From the NCBI GenBank assembly GCA_050949705.1, contig JBMNGG010000003.1, positions 248,001-312,000 of the forward strand: DNA of 64,000 nucleotides. Direction: 5' to 3'. Position 1 is the first letter of the stretch. Each line of letters opens with the position of its first letter. The notes below the pieces were generated by a model that searched no databases, was not told where the DNA came from, and was given only the letters and a program-made list of their open reading frames with translations. This DNA comes from JBMNGG01 sp050949705 (GTDB lineage: Bacteria > Bacillota > Thermosediminibacteria > Thermosediminibacterales > Tepidanaerobacteraceae). Below, one piece after another: positions 47,349 to 56,758 of this stretch. A program made the translations under genes and the position numbers.

Positions 47349-47377
47349 ATTATTACAGAATAAAAAATTACTGTCAA
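47349..47377 (-). promoter_or_regulatory. Promoter of the c-di-AMP riboswitch-osmoprotectant transcript
   Basis: On the minus strand TTGACA (47377-47372) and AATAAT (47354-47349) with a 17-base spacer. RNA would begin about 30 bases before P1 of the aptamer. Confidence 0.75.
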
Positions 47378-47531
47378 CTTCAGTTGCTCAAAGGTACTGT
47401 TTATGATATTATTTTCATAATAAAGTTTTTACATAATATCTTTAGCAGGAAATCGATTTGCATAAGTAGAATAGTATATTTAAGCATATTTGTATAATTC
47501 GGTAAGTCAACATTTAAGGAGGAGATCAGGT

Positions 47532-49601
47532 TTGAAAAACTACAAAAGCGATATGATAAGGAATGTCGGTCTTATTGGTCACAGTGGTTCCGGAAAGACA
47601 TCCTTAGCCGAAGCTATGCTGTACAATGCAGGTGCGATAGACCGCCTGGGCAAAATTGAAGAAGGTAATACAACATGCGACTATGATCCTGAGGAAATAA
47701 AAAGAGGAATATCCATAAGTACGTCAATAGCTCCATGTGAGTGGAAAAATATTAAAATAAATGTAATTGATACTCCGGGGTATTTTGACTTTGTAGGTGA
47801 AGTAAAAAGCACTTTAAGGGTTGTGGAAAACGCACTTTTGGTAACTTGTGCTGTGTCTGGTGTAGAAGTAGGCACTGAACAGGTTTTTAAATATGCTGAT
47901 AATGAGGGTATACCCCGCATGTTTTTTATAAATAAAATGGATCGTGAAAATGCAAACTTTAAAAAGGTTCTTGACCAGATTCGTGAATTTTTTGGTTCTA
48001 AAGCTGTTCCTGTGCAAATACCAATTGGTGCCGAAGCCAACTTCAATGGCATTGTTGATATAGTTTCAAACAAGGCATATACTTTTGATGGCAAAAATGT
48101 AAAAGAATGTCCTATACCTGATGAATTAAAAGATGATATGGAAATGTATAGATCTATGTTGGTAGAAGCCGTGGCTGAAACTGATGATGAACTCTTGATG
48201 AAATATCTTGACGGAGAAGAACTTTCTGATGATGAAATAAAAAAGGGACTGAAGATTGGTGTAATTGGTGCTGACATATATCCAATACTATGTGGGTCGT
48301 CTGTGACAAATAAAGGGATAAACTTACTTATGGATACAATTTGTAGTTTTGCATCTTCACCTGTTGACAGATCAGCTGAAAAGGGAACTAAGCCCGGTTC
48401 AGATGAAGAAGTTACAAGAGAATGTAAGGCTGATGCACCATTTTCTGCTTTAGTATTTAAAACCATGGCTGATCCTTATGTAGGTAAACTCAACTTGTTT
48501 AAGGTGTTTTCGGGCAGCGTAAAATCTGATTCATCAGTATACAATGTAACTCAAGGTCAAAGTGAAAAGTTTGGTCAAATCTATGTCATGAAAGGTAAAA
48601 AACAAGAAAATGTTAGTGAAGTAGCAGCCGGCGACATTGCAGCAGTAGCAAAACTGCAAAACACCTCAACTAATGATACCTTATGTGACAAAGATAATCC
48701 TATCATTTTAAAACCCATTGATTTTCCGAAACCTGTACTATCTTTAGCTGCACAGCCTAAAGCATCAGGGGATGAGGATAAGATATCATCAGGATTAAGC
48801 AAACTTATGGATGAAGATAAGACTTTTATTGTTATTAAGGATCATGAAACCGGTCAACTTTTGGTTTCAGGAATGGGTGAAATTCACCTAGAGGTTCTGG
48901 GAGCAAAACTTAGCAATAAGTTTGGTTCGGAAATGGTGCTTGAAGCTCCAAAGGTTCCTTATCGTGAGACCATTCGTGGAACGGCGAAAGTGGAGGGTAA
49001 GCATAAAAAACAAAGTGGTGGCCGCGGTCAATACGGTCACGTTTGGATAGAAATTCAGCCGCTAGAATCAGAAGAAGAATTTGAGTTTGAAGATAAGATA
49101 TTCGGTGGTGCGGTGCCTAAACAATACATTCCGGCCGTTGAGAAGGGTATTAGAGAAGCGTTAAAAGATGGTGTGCTAGCCGGTTATCCCATGGTAGGTG
49201 TAAAAGTTATTTTATATGATGGCTCTTACCACCCTGTTGATTCTTCTGAAATGGCCTTTAAGATAGCCGGCTCTATGGCTTTTAAAAAAGGTGCGGTTGA
49301 TGCAAAGCCAGTACTATTGGAGCCAATCATGGATTTAACAGTAGTTGTCCCAGACAATTACATGGGTGATATCATCGGCGACTTGAATAAACGTCGTGGT
49401 CGCGTTTTGGGTATGGAACCGAAAGATGGTATGCAGCACATTAAAGCTCAAGCACCTATGTCAGAAGTATTTCGTTATGCTACAGACCTGCGCTCTATGA
49501 CTCAAGGCAGAGGCTCTTTCTCCTCTATTTTTAGCCATTATGAAGAGGTTCCAGGAATGATTGCCGAAAAAATTATTGCCGAAGCACAAAATAAAGAATA
49601 G
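47532..49601 (+). CDS. EF-G-like translational GTPase (paralogue type)
   Basis: A 689-residue GTPase with the full five-domain EF-G plan. P-loop GHSGSGKTSLAEAM replaces the usual AHIDAGKTT of true EF-G, and DTPGYFDFVGEVKSTLRV and FINKMDREN form the next GTP motifs. Domain IV carries KKQSGGRGQYGHVWIEIQPL, and the C-terminus GRVLGMEPKDGMQHIKAQAP. This P-loop form is typical of EF-G-like paralogues in Clostridia and Actinobacteria, whose role is poorly known. TTG 47532 follows AAGGAGGAGATC. Confidence 0.92.
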   Translation: MKNYKSDMIRNVGLIGHSGSGKTSLAEAMLYNAGAIDRLGKIEEGNTTCDYDPEEIKRGISISTSIAPCEWKNIKINVIDTPGYFDFVGEVKSTLRVVENALLVTCAVSGVEVGTEQVFKYADNEGIPRMFFINKMDRENANFKKVLDQIREFFGSKAVPVQIPIGAEANFNGIVDIVSNKAYTFDGKNVKECPIPDELKDDMEMYRSMLVEAVAETDDELLMKYLDGEELSDDEIKKGLKIGVIGADIYPILCGSSVTNKGINLLMDTICSFASSPVDRSAEKGTKPGSDEEVTRECKADAPFSALVFKTMADPYVGKLNLFKVFSGSVKSDSSVYNVTQGQSEKFGQIYVMKGKKQENVSEVAAGDIAAVAKLQNTSTNDTLCDKDNPIILKPIDFPKPVLSLAAQPKASGDEDKISSGLSKLMDEDKTFIVIKDHETGQLLVSGMGEIHLEVLGAKLSNKFGSEMVLEAPKVPYRETIRGTAKVEGKHKKQSGGRGQYGHVWIEIQPLESEEEFEFEDKIFGGAVPKQYIPAVEKGIREALKDGVLAGYPMVGVKVILYDGSYHPVDSSEMAFKIAGSMAFKKGAVDAKPVLLEPIMDLTVVVPDNYMGDIIGDLNKRRGRVLGMEPKDGMQHIKAQAPMSEVFRYATDLRSMTQGRGSFSSIFSHYEEVPGMIAEKIIAEAQNKE

Positions 49602-49621
49602 TATTACCATAATATGTAACT

Positions 49622-49707
49622 CTCCTTTTCCGTATTTATGTTTTCATTTAAGGAAAAACTTAAATATAACATAATGTGACTTAAAGATGATTTAAAAGGA
49701 AAAGGAG
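49622..49707 (+). promoter_or_regulatory. Leader pairing that could hide the ribosome site of the next gene
   Basis: CTCCTTTTCC (49622-49631) is fully complementary to GGAAAAGGAG (49698-49707), which holds the ribosome site of the TTG at 49718. The loop is 66 bases and contains shorter A/T pairings. Function is inference from complementarity. Confidence 0.4.
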
Positions 49708-49717
49708 GGTGCAGCTC

Positions 49718-49945
49718 TTGGTCAGATCACGAAAAAAAATGCGTGTAGGACCAACTCCGGACAGAGTTGAAGATATTCACAAGAAAAAAGTGGATAGCCT
49801 TATTGAAGATCAATTAGTTGATGATACTATGTATGGAGAGATTATTCCTAGTTTACATGGGTGGACTTCATCTGAAGAACAAGAACAGAGAACTAATCGA
49901 CTGATCGAGATTTCAAAAGAATTAGCAGCAAAAAAAAAGAAATGA
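49718..49945 (+). CDS. Small basic protein of unknown function
   Basis: A 75-residue protein from TTG 49718, nine bases after AAAGGAGG. It is highly charged, with a basic N-terminus (MVRSRKKMRVGPTPDRVED), a central segment DTMYGEIIPSLHGWTSSEEQ and a Lys-rich end. No membrane segment or known domain. I do not recognise the family. It has its own terminator (49953-49979) and lies between the EF-G-like gene and the CtsR operon. Confidence 0.65.
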   Translation: MVRSRKKMRVGPTPDRVEDIHKKKVDSLIEDQLVDDTMYGEIIPSLHGWTSSEEQEQRTNRLIEISKELAAKKKK

Positions 49946-49952
49946 TAAACAG

Positions 49953-49979
49953 AAGGGAGGACAATGTCCTCCTTTTTTA
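49953..49979 (+). terminator. Hairpin terminator
   Basis: GGGAGGACA pairs with TGTCCTCC around a short loop, followed by TTTTTTAA. Confidence 0.85.
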
Positions 49980-50033
49980 ATTAGGTAAATATAATGTTAG
50001 TACAAAAAATGTATGCAGATTTTATATTTATAC

Positions 50034-50088
50034 TTGCAAATTTTGCTAAACTGAATTATAATATAATCGAAGGTCAGGAAAAGTCAAA
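50034..50088 (+). promoter_or_regulatory. Promoter and CtsR operator of the clpC operon
   Basis: TTGCAA (50034-50039), 17-base spacer, TATAAT (50057-50062). Right after it GGTCAGGAAAAGTCAAA (50072-50088) matches the CtsR heptad repeat (GGTCAAA-spacer-GGTCAAA) with small changes. The site covers the expected start point, so CtsR, the first gene product, should repress its own operon until heat shock. Confidence 0.85.
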
Positions 50089-50129
50089 GATAATCCGAGT
50101 AGCATTTTCCCTAATGGAAGGAGGATTTT

Positions 50130-50624
50130 ATGGCTAATCTTTCAGATATAATTGAAGCCTTTATCAAAGAAATGTTTGATGATTTGCCAGGGGGCATTTT
50201 GGAAATACAGAGAAATGAAATGGCAAATCAGTTTAAATGTGCACCGTCGCAAATTAATTATGTTCTTACAACCAGATTCACTTTGGAACGAGGATATTTC
50301 GTTGAAAGCCGTCGGGGTGGGGGAGGATATATTCGGATAAAAAAGCTAAAGATAAGAGAAGATAAGTTTTTAAGAGAGATTTTGGAATATATAGGTGAAT
50401 CTATATCAGGTTCGGATGCGAGAGCGATAATCAATAGACTATATGAAGAAGATATTATAACACAAAGAGAAATGCAAATCCTATATGCAGCAATTAATAA
50501 ATATAATCTGCCTCTAAGTCCTTCAAACCAAAACATTATAAGAGCGCGAATCATGAGATCGATAATAACTGCAATTATGGACTTTGAGGCCAGAAAAGGG
50601 GGAGAAAAGAACAATGATGTGTGA
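50130..50624 (+). CDS. ctsR: Transcriptional repressor CtsR
   Basis: A 164-residue heat-shock repressor of Gram-positive bacteria. The N-terminal winged helix is seen in EIQRNEMANQFKCAPSQINY and the glycine-rich wing RRGGGGYIRI, which senses heat in relatives. The C-terminal half is the dimer region. ATG 50130 follows GGAGG. It heads the ctsR-mcsA-mcsB-clpC operon, and a CtsR box lies over the promoter. Confidence 0.96.
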   Translation: MANLSDIIEAFIKEMFDDLPGGILEIQRNEMANQFKCAPSQINYVLTTRFTLERGYFVESRRGGGGYIRIKKLKIREDKFLREILEYIGESISGSDARAIINRLYEEDIITQREMQILYAAINKYNLPLSPSNQNIIRARIMRSIITAIMDFEARKGGEKNNDV

Positions 50625-51144
50625 AGAATGTCAAATGAGACCGGCAACCGTGCATATAACTAAAATAGTGAATAATAAAAAATCACAAATCCATCTTTGT
50701 GAAGAATGTGCGAAACATAAACACATATCCTTCTCAACAGGCATAGGTGCATTGGGGTTTGACGATACTGGTTTTTCAGTAGCCAAATTACTTTCAAGTT
50801 TCTTTGAATCTCCGCAACAGAGCCCATTGACTAATGTTAACAATCTAAAGTGCAATAGATGTGGTTTGTCATTTCAGGGGTTTTCACAGACGGGTAGATT
50901 TGGATGCAGCCAGTGTTACGATAGCTTTAAAGGGCAGATGAATCCTCTACTACGCAGAATCCACGGAAAGACTTATCATGTAGGTAAAGTGCCTAAGAGA
51001 ACCGGTAGCAAACTTAGAATAAAACAAGAAATAGACCAACTAAAGAGGGAATTGCAAGAAGCAATAAATGCTGAAGAATACGAACGTGCTGCTGTACTCC
51101 GTGATAAAATAAAAGAAATATCTCAAAAGAAACATGAGGAATAG
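50614..51144 (+). CDS. mcsA: McsA, activator of the McsB arginine kinase
   Basis: A 176-residue zinc protein that binds and activates McsB. Four CxxC pairs are visible: MCEECQMRP, LCEECAKH, CNRCGLS and CSQCYDS. The C-terminal UVR-type helix pair (EYERAAVLRDKIKEIS) matches UvrB and ClpC segments. Translation starts at ATG 50614 or 50617, overlapping the end of ctsR; AAGGGGGAG lies upstream. Confidence 0.94.
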   Translation: MMCEECQMRPATVHITKIVNNKKSQIHLCEECAKHKHISFSTGIGALGFDDTGFSVAKLLSSFFESPQQSPLTNVNNLKCNRCGLSFQGFSQTGRFGCSQCYDSFKGQMNPLLRRIHGKTYHVGKVPKRTGSKLRIKQEIDQLKRELQEAINAEEYERAAVLRDKIKEISQKKHEE

Positions 51145-51155
51145 GAGATGGTAAA

Positions 51156-52208
51156 ATGGGTGTAGAAAATCTCATGGATCCGACTCAAATTAAGTGGGTT
51201 AATTCTCCAGGCCCAGAAGGAGATATAGTTATTAGCAGTCGGGTCAGACTCGCTCGTAACTTGAATAATGTACCTTTTCCCCATCTTCTATCAGAACAAG
51301 AAGGCAAAAAAATCGTTACAGAAGTATACTCAACTCTAAAGGAAAACCCTGTTTTCTCTCATGATATTGACATTTATAATATGAATGAATTATCGTCAGA
51401 GCAAAAAACAATGCTCTCGGAGATGCATCTAATAAGTCCTGCTTTGACAGGGGCAAAATCTGGAGCGGTTGTTGTAAACACAGATCAAACAATAAGCATA
51501 ATGATAAACGAAGAGGATCATCTTAGGATGCAGTTAATGCTGCCAGGTTTGCAATTAGATGAGGCTTTTAAGCAAATCGACAAACTTGATGACCTACTAG
51601 AAGAAAAGATTGACTTTGCTTTTGATGAGAATATTGGATATCTGACATCATGCCCTACTAATGTGGGCACTGGTCTGAGGGCATCAGTAATGATGCATTT
51701 GCCTGTTCTTACAATGATGGATCAGATTGGGCGGATTTTTTCAACTATATCCCAAGTTGGCTTAGTAGTTCGAGGTTTATATGGTGAAGGCACTCAAGCT
51801 AAAGGGAATTTGTACCAAATATCAAATCAGATAACTTTGGGCAAATCTGAAGAAGATATTATACAAAATGTATCTGGTGTAGTAAAGCAAATAATAACAA
51901 GTGAACGTAAAATAAGACAAAACTTATCCGGTGAAGCTCGAATTCGATTGGAGGACAGGATATTAAGATCTTATGGTGCTTTAGCGAATGCTAAGCTCAT
52001 AAACTCAGAAGAGGCCTTGACTTACTTATCTGACGTCAGGTTAGGAATTGATATGGGCATTATAAAAGACTTAAATCCTTCTGTTATTAATGGTCTTTTT
52101 ATCACGACAGGACCGGCTTATATTCAAGAAATGTCTAGAGAATCAACAACACCATTAAACAGAGATTTATTTAGGGCAGATTTTATCAGACAAAAAATAG
52201 AAAAATGA
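51156..52208 (+). CDS. mcsB: Protein arginine kinase McsB
   Basis: McsB (350 residues) phosphorylates arginine residues, which tags proteins for ClpC-ClpP and inactivates CtsR. It has the guanido-kinase fold: ISSRVRLARNLNNVPFPH at the N-terminus, NEEDHLRMQLMLPGLQLDEA with conserved ligands, TSCPTNVGTGLRASVMMHLP with the reactive Cys, and GTQAKGNLYQISNQITLG. ATG 51156 follows AGGAG. Third gene of the operon. Confidence 0.96.
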   Translation: MGVENLMDPTQIKWVNSPGPEGDIVISSRVRLARNLNNVPFPHLLSEQEGKKIVTEVYSTLKENPVFSHDIDIYNMNELSSEQKTMLSEMHLISPALTGAKSGAVVVNTDQTISIMINEEDHLRMQLMLPGLQLDEAFKQIDKLDDLLEEKIDFAFDENIGYLTSCPTNVGTGLRASVMMHLPVLTMMDQIGRIFSTISQVGLVVRGLYGEGTQAKGNLYQISNQITLGKSEEDIIQNVSGVVKQIITSERKIRQNLSGEARIRLEDRILRSYGALANAKLINSEEALTYLSDVRLGIDMGIIKDLNPSVINGLFITTGPAYIQEMSRESTTPLNRDLFRADFIRQKIEK

Positions 52209-52217
52209 GGTGATAAC

Positions 52218-54659
52218 ATGAATGGGAAGTTTACAGAACGAGCTCAAAAAGCAATTGCATATGCACAGGAAGAGGCTCGACGTCTCAACCATAATGTAGT
52301 AGGTACGGAACATTTGATTTTAGGGTTGATAAGAGAAGGAGAAGGTGTAGCTGCAAGAGCTTTGAAGAATCTAGGTATAGATGCGAAAAAGGTAAGAAAT
52401 CAAGTGGAGATGATGGTGGGAGTAGGACCGTTTTCTACACAGGGACCAATCGGATATACACCGAGAGCAAAAAAAGTAATGGAACTAGCTATCGAAGAAT
52501 CCAGAAAGCTGGGGCATAATTATATAGGTACTGAACATATTTTGCTTGGACTTATAAAAGAAGGAGAGGGTGTGGCAGCTCAAGTGCTAGCTAATTTAGG
52601 TGTTAGCATGGATAAAGCCCAATCTGAAGTATTAAATCTTTTAGGCGAACCTAAATCAGGTCAAGTTAACAAAAAGTCCACAAAAACTCCTACATTAAAT
52701 CAATTCGGTCGTGATTTGACAGAATTAGCCACTGAGGGCAAACTAGATCCGGTAATTGGCCGAGAAAAAGAAATTGAGAGAGTTATACAGATACTTACAC
52801 GTAGAACGAAAAACAATCCCTGCCTGATTGGTGAACCTGGTGTGGGGAAAACAGCAGTAGTTGAGGGTCTTGCTCAACAGATTAATGCACAAGATGTTCC
52901 CGAGCTTTTAAAAGATAAAAGAGTTGTAAGCTTAGACATGGCTTCTCTTGTGGCTGGAACCAAATTCAGGGGAGAGTTTGAAGAAAGACTGAAAAAAGTT
53001 ATGACAGAAATTAAACAGGCGGGTAACATCATACTTTTTATAGATGAAATGCATACGATAATTGGTGCAGGTGCTGCTGAAGGTGCAATTGATGCATCTA
53101 ATATACTAAAACCGGCCTTAGCCCGTGGAGAGATTCAAACAATTGGTGCTACTACTTTAGATGAATACCGTAAACACATTGAAAAGGATTCTGCTTTAGA
53201 AAGGCGTTTCCAGCCTATCACAGTTGAAGAGCCTACGGTAGAGGATACAATAAAAATATTGCAAGGTTTACGTGATAGATACGAAGCTCATCATCGGGTA
53301 AAGATTTCTGATGAAGCACTAGAAGCCGCAGCAAATCTTTCCCATAGATATATTGCAGATAGATTTTTACCTGATAAGGCAATTGACCTTATTGATGAAG
53401 CTGCATCTCGAGTGCGCTTAAAGACTTTGACAACACCTCCTGAGCTTCGAGATATGGAAGACGAACTTGAAGCTATTCGCAAGGAAAAAGATGCTGCTGT
53501 CAAGGCACAGGAATACGAAAAAGCAGCCGGTTTTAGAGATAAAGAACAAGAAGTTAAATCAAAAGTTAAAGAATTAAAAGAACGGTGGCAAAAAGACAAT
53601 AAATTAGACAATACTACAGTGACAGAAGATGATATTGCTGAAATTGTGTCAAGCTGGACAGGTATACCCGTAAATCGTTTGGCTGAAGAGGAAGCAGAAA
53701 GGCTTTTAAATATGGAAGAGATTTTGCACAATAGAGTTATTGGTCAAAATGAAGCCGTCGTTGCCATCTCCAAAGCAATACGCAGAGCATATGCGGGTCT
53801 AAAAGATCCGGCAAGACCCGTTGGTTCCTTTATATTCTTAGGGCCTACAGGTGTAGGTAAAACTGAACTTGCCAGAGCTTTAGCAGATGCAATGTTTGGT
53901 GATGAAGATGCGATGATACGATTGGATATGTCAGAGTATATGGAGAAATTTGCTGTATCTAGAATGATTGGTGCTCCTCCTGGATATGTTGGTTATGACG
54001 AAGGTGGGGAACTAACTGAAAAAGTTCGGCGAAAACCATATTCGGTTGTTCTGTTTGACGAAATCGAAAAGGCGCATCCGGATGTCTTTAACATTCTGCT
54101 ACAAATCCTAGAAGACGGAAGACTTACAGATTCTAAAGGTCGTTCAGTAGACTTTAGAAACACAATACTGATAATGACTTCAAACGTAGGTGCAAATTTG
54201 ATTCAAAAGCCAAGGACATTTGGTTTTGAACCAGTGGCTCAGGCTGAAGAGAAGAATTATGCCGAAATGAAGGAAAAAGTGTTGGATGAATTAAAGAGAA
54301 CCTTTAGGCCGGAATTTTTAAATCGTATTGATGAAACAATAGTGTTCCATTCTCTAAATCAAGAGCATATTAGAGCAATAGTTACTTTAATGATAGATGA
54401 AGTTAACACTAGACTAAAGCAAAACGATATTTCCATTGAAGTAACTGATAAAGCTAAGGATTTACTAGCGGAAGAAGGATTCGATCCTATGTATGGTGCA
54501 AGACCACTTCGCCGTGTAATCCAAAAAAGAATTGAAGATAAAATTTCAGAAGAACTATTAAAACGAAATATTTCCAAAGGCGATGTATTGATTATAGATG
54601 CTGATGAAAATGATATTACATTTAAGAAGAAAGAACTTACCCCGACAATGAACTTGTAA
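52218..54659 (+). CDS. clpC: ATP-dependent unfoldase ClpC
   Basis: An 813-residue Hsp100 unfoldase that feeds substrates to ClpP. Two N-terminal Clp repeats (VVGTEHLILGLIREGEGVAA and YIGTEHILLGLIKEGEGVAA), first AAA+ ring with GEPGVGKTAVVEGLAQ, a central UVR/coiled-coil segment (KAQEYEKAAGFRDKEQEV), and a second ring with GPTGVGKTELARALADAMFG. The long middle domain and full length separate it from ClpE or ClpB. It closes the CtsR operon before a terminator. Confidence 0.97.
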   Translation: MNGKFTERAQKAIAYAQEEARRLNHNVVGTEHLILGLIREGEGVAARALKNLGIDAKKVRNQVEMMVGVGPFSTQGPIGYTPRAKKVMELAIEESRKLGHNYIGTEHILLGLIKEGEGVAAQVLANLGVSMDKAQSEVLNLLGEPKSGQVNKKSTKTPTLNQFGRDLTELATEGKLDPVIGREKEIERVIQILTRRTKNNPCLIGEPGVGKTAVVEGLAQQINAQDVPELLKDKRVVSLDMASLVAGTKFRGEFEERLKKVMTEIKQAGNIILFIDEMHTIIGAGAAEGAIDASNILKPALARGEIQTIGATTLDEYRKHIEKDSALERRFQPITVEEPTVEDTIKILQGLRDRYEAHHRVKISDEALEAAANLSHRYIADRFLPDKAIDLIDEAASRVRLKTLTTPPELRDMEDELEAIRKEKDAAVKAQEYEKAAGFRDKEQEVKSKVKELKERWQKDNKLDNTTVTEDDIAEIVSSWTGIPVNRLAEEEAERLLNMEEILHNRVIGQNEAVVAISKAIRRAYAGLKDPARPVGSFIFLGPTGVGKTELARALADAMFGDEDAMIRLDMSEYMEKFAVSRMIGAPPGYVGYDEGGELTEKVRRKPYSVVLFDEIEKAHPDVFNILLQILEDGRLTDSKGRSVDFRNTILIMTSNVGANLIQKPRTFGFEPVAQAEEKNYAEMKEKVLDELKRTFRPEFLNRIDETIVFHSLNQEHIRAIVTLMIDEVNTRLKQNDISIEVTDKAKDLLAEEGFDPMYGARPLRRVIQKRIEDKISEELLKRNISKGDVLIIDADENDITFKKKELTPTMNL

Positions 54660-54671
54660 ATATAGCATCTT

Positions 54672-54710
54672 AGGGGCACAGTAATTTATAATAAATGAAA
54701 ACTGTGCCCT
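54672..54710 (+). terminator. clpC operon terminator
   Basis: AGGGGCACAGT (54672-54682) pairs with ACTGTGCCCT (54701-54710), followed by GATTTTTATTTT. Confidence 0.85.
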
Positions 54711-54757
54711 GATTTTTATTTTAAAAAAGTAAGCTTTTTAGCGGGGGAGGACAAACA

Positions 54758-56101
54758 TTGAAAGAAAAAAAACAATTCATATGTCAACAATGCGGATCAA
54801 TAACACCCAAATGGCTTGGTAGATGTCCCGAATGTGGTAGCTGGAACAGCATAGTAGAAGAAATGGTATTACCGGTTATGAAAAGTTCAAATAGAAAAAG
54901 CAACCCACTACTTTTGGATGAAATAACATATTCAGAAGACGAAAGGATACTGACGTCAATTGGTGAATTAGACAGGGTTCTTGGAGGTGGAATCGTTCCT
55001 GGAAGTCTGTTTTTGGTAGGTGGAGATCCAGGCATAGGGAAATCTACACTAATGTTACAGATTTGCGGCAATTTAAGCAAAAAGAAGAGTGTTCTTTACA
55101 TATCCGGTGAGGAATCAGAGAAACAAATAAAATTGAGAGCCGATCGATTGGGAATAAAAGATGGAAATCTGTATATATTGACTGAAAATGATATGAATTT
55201 GATACAGTCAGCTATAAAAGATTTGCAACCTGATGTTGCTATTATCGATTCCATACAGACTGTATATTTTCCTGAGATTTCATCAGGGCCTGGTAGTGTA
55301 AGTCAAATAAGGGAATCCACCGTTAAATGTCTTAGGCTGTCAAAAGAAACAGGAACAGCAATATTTATAGTCGGCCATGTTACCAAAGAAGGAAGTTTGG
55401 CGGGACCTAAACTCCTGGAACACATGGTTGATTGTGTTCTTTATTTTGAAGGTGAGAGGTATCATTCTTACCGGCTTTTAAGGGCAGTAAAAAATAGATT
55501 CGGTTCTACTAATGAGATAGGTATTTTCGAAATGAGAGATAAGGGACTTGTTGAAGTAGAAAGTCCTTCAAAGTATTTACTTTCCGGTAAGCCGCTAGAT
55601 ACGGCAGGCTCAGCAATTGCCTGCGTTTTGGAGGGGACTCGGCCTCTTTTGGTAGAAGTTCAATCTTTGGTGTCTCGGACAGGTTTTAATCTACCTAGAA
55701 GGCAGACTTCAGGTATTGATTACAATCGTGCAGCCTTATTAATTGCTGTTTTGGAAAAAAAATTGGGATTTATGTTAGGACAAGAAGATATCTTTGTAAA
55801 TGTGGCAGGAGGAATAAAAGTTGAGGAACCCGGTGCGGATCTTGCCGTAATTGTTGCAATAGCTTCTAGCTTTAAAAATAGATCGGTAACGGAAGATGCG
55901 GTAATAATTGGCGAGGTGGGTTTAGCTGGTGAAGTTAGAGCTGTAAGTCATCTTGAAAAGAGAGTTCAAGAAGCGGCTAAACTAGGGTTTTCCAAAGCAA
56001 TCGTACCTTACGAAAATGCTGTTGATATTGCGCACTACGATAAGATTAAAATTTTCGGTGTCAAAAATGTAAAGGAAGCTGTTAACGTGGGGATTAAATG
56101 A
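54758..56101 (+). CDS. radA: DNA repair protein RadA
   Basis: RadA (447 residues) is a hexameric helicase-like ATPase that helps branch migration in recombination. The N-terminal zinc ribbon is CQQCGSITPKWLGRCPECGS. A RecA-like core follows with Walker A GGDPGIGKSTLMLQICGNLS and the KNRFGSTNEIGIFEM motif unique to RadA, then a Lon-like C-terminal domain (GIKVEEPGADLAVIVAIASS). TTG 54758 follows GGGGGAGG. Confidence 0.96.
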   Translation: MKEKKQFICQQCGSITPKWLGRCPECGSWNSIVEEMVLPVMKSSNRKSNPLLLDEITYSEDERILTSIGELDRVLGGGIVPGSLFLVGGDPGIGKSTLMLQICGNLSKKKSVLYISGEESEKQIKLRADRLGIKDGNLYILTENDMNLIQSAIKDLQPDVAIIDSIQTVYFPEISSGPGSVSQIRESTVKCLRLSKETGTAIFIVGHVTKEGSLAGPKLLEHMVDCVLYFEGERYHSYRLLRAVKNRFGSTNEIGIFEMRDKGLVEVESPSKYLLSGKPLDTAGSAIACVLEGTRPLLVEVQSLVSRTGFNLPRRQTSGIDYNRAALLIAVLEKKLGFMLGQEDIFVNVAGGIKVEEPGADLAVIVAIASSFKNRSVTEDAVIIGEVGLAGEVRAVSHLEKRVQEAAKLGFSKAIVPYENAVDIAHYDKIKIFGVKNVKEAVNVGIK

Positions 56102-56110
56102 TTAATATAA

Positions 56111-56132
56111 AAAAGCAGCTTATGCTGCTTTT
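56111..56132 (+). terminator. radA terminator
   Basis: AAAAGCAGC (56111-56119) pairs with GCTGCTTTT (56124-56132) around TTAT. Confidence 0.85.
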
Positions 56133-56191
56133 GTTAAATGTATCTCAAAATTTTGTCATATATAAAAGAAAAAATGTGTCTTAATGCCCTG

Positions 56192-56587
56192 TTAAGACAT
56201 ATTGTATATGCCAAGTGTAGAAAGTTTTTCGTTTTCGGCGCAAATAATATCTTTCAAGTTTAAACCTAGAATATTGCACAGGGCGGCTAGATAAAAAAGG
56301 TGATTTCCTATTTCCTGCTCTACAATTTCTTTACAGTCAACACAGAGCTCACCTTTAGTGTGAGTATCCATGTAAGAAACAAGTTCAAACAGACGAATTT
56401 CATCAGGGATTTGTTGCTTTTTTGCATTGATTTGCAAACAACCGCAGTTGGTAACGGATTTTGATACAGCTCGGTTAACTCTGGCAGAAGTTTCATGTAT
56501 CTTTGTCAGAACGTCAATGATGCTTTTATGCCTAACTAAACAGCCGGCAACAGTATCTTGAAACTCATCGCAGCTAAGGTCCTTCAC
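56192..56587 (-). CDS. Conserved clostridial protein of unknown function
   Basis: A 131-residue protein that I recall from many Clostridia, often annotated DUF1573-like, though I cannot confirm the domain name by eye. The N-terminal helices (DEFQDTVAGCLVRHKSIIDV) are followed by a paired cysteine segment (VTNCGCLQINAKKQQ), a CVDCKEIVEQEIGNHLFYLA stretch with two more cysteines, and the ending EKLSTLGIYNMS. The EIGNHLFYLAALCNILGL helix recalls MazG-type helices. It stands alone on the minus strand beside radA. Confidence 0.7.
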   Translation of the reverse strand: MKDLSCDEFQDTVAGCLVRHKSIIDVLTKIHETSARVNRAVSKSVTNCGCLQINAKKQQIPDEIRLFELVSYMDTHTKGELCVDCKEIVEQEIGNHLFYLAALCNILGLNLKDIICAENEKLSTLGIYNMS

Positions 56588-56758
56588 CTATATTCCCCCT
56601 CGTAATATTCTGTCTGACTATATTATAGACACCTTACATTCGATTTGTCAAACTCATATAGTATTAAAACTTAGCTTAAACATATAATATAAATTCGTTT
56701 TAACAGAGAAAAAGCGTTTGATTTTAATTTGCAATCTAGCGGATCAAAAACAACTAGG

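Noticed and set aside
47681..48466. 261-codon minus-strand ORF within the EF-G-like gene
   Set aside because: Complete overlap with a strongly supported gene; composition is that of an antisense shadow.
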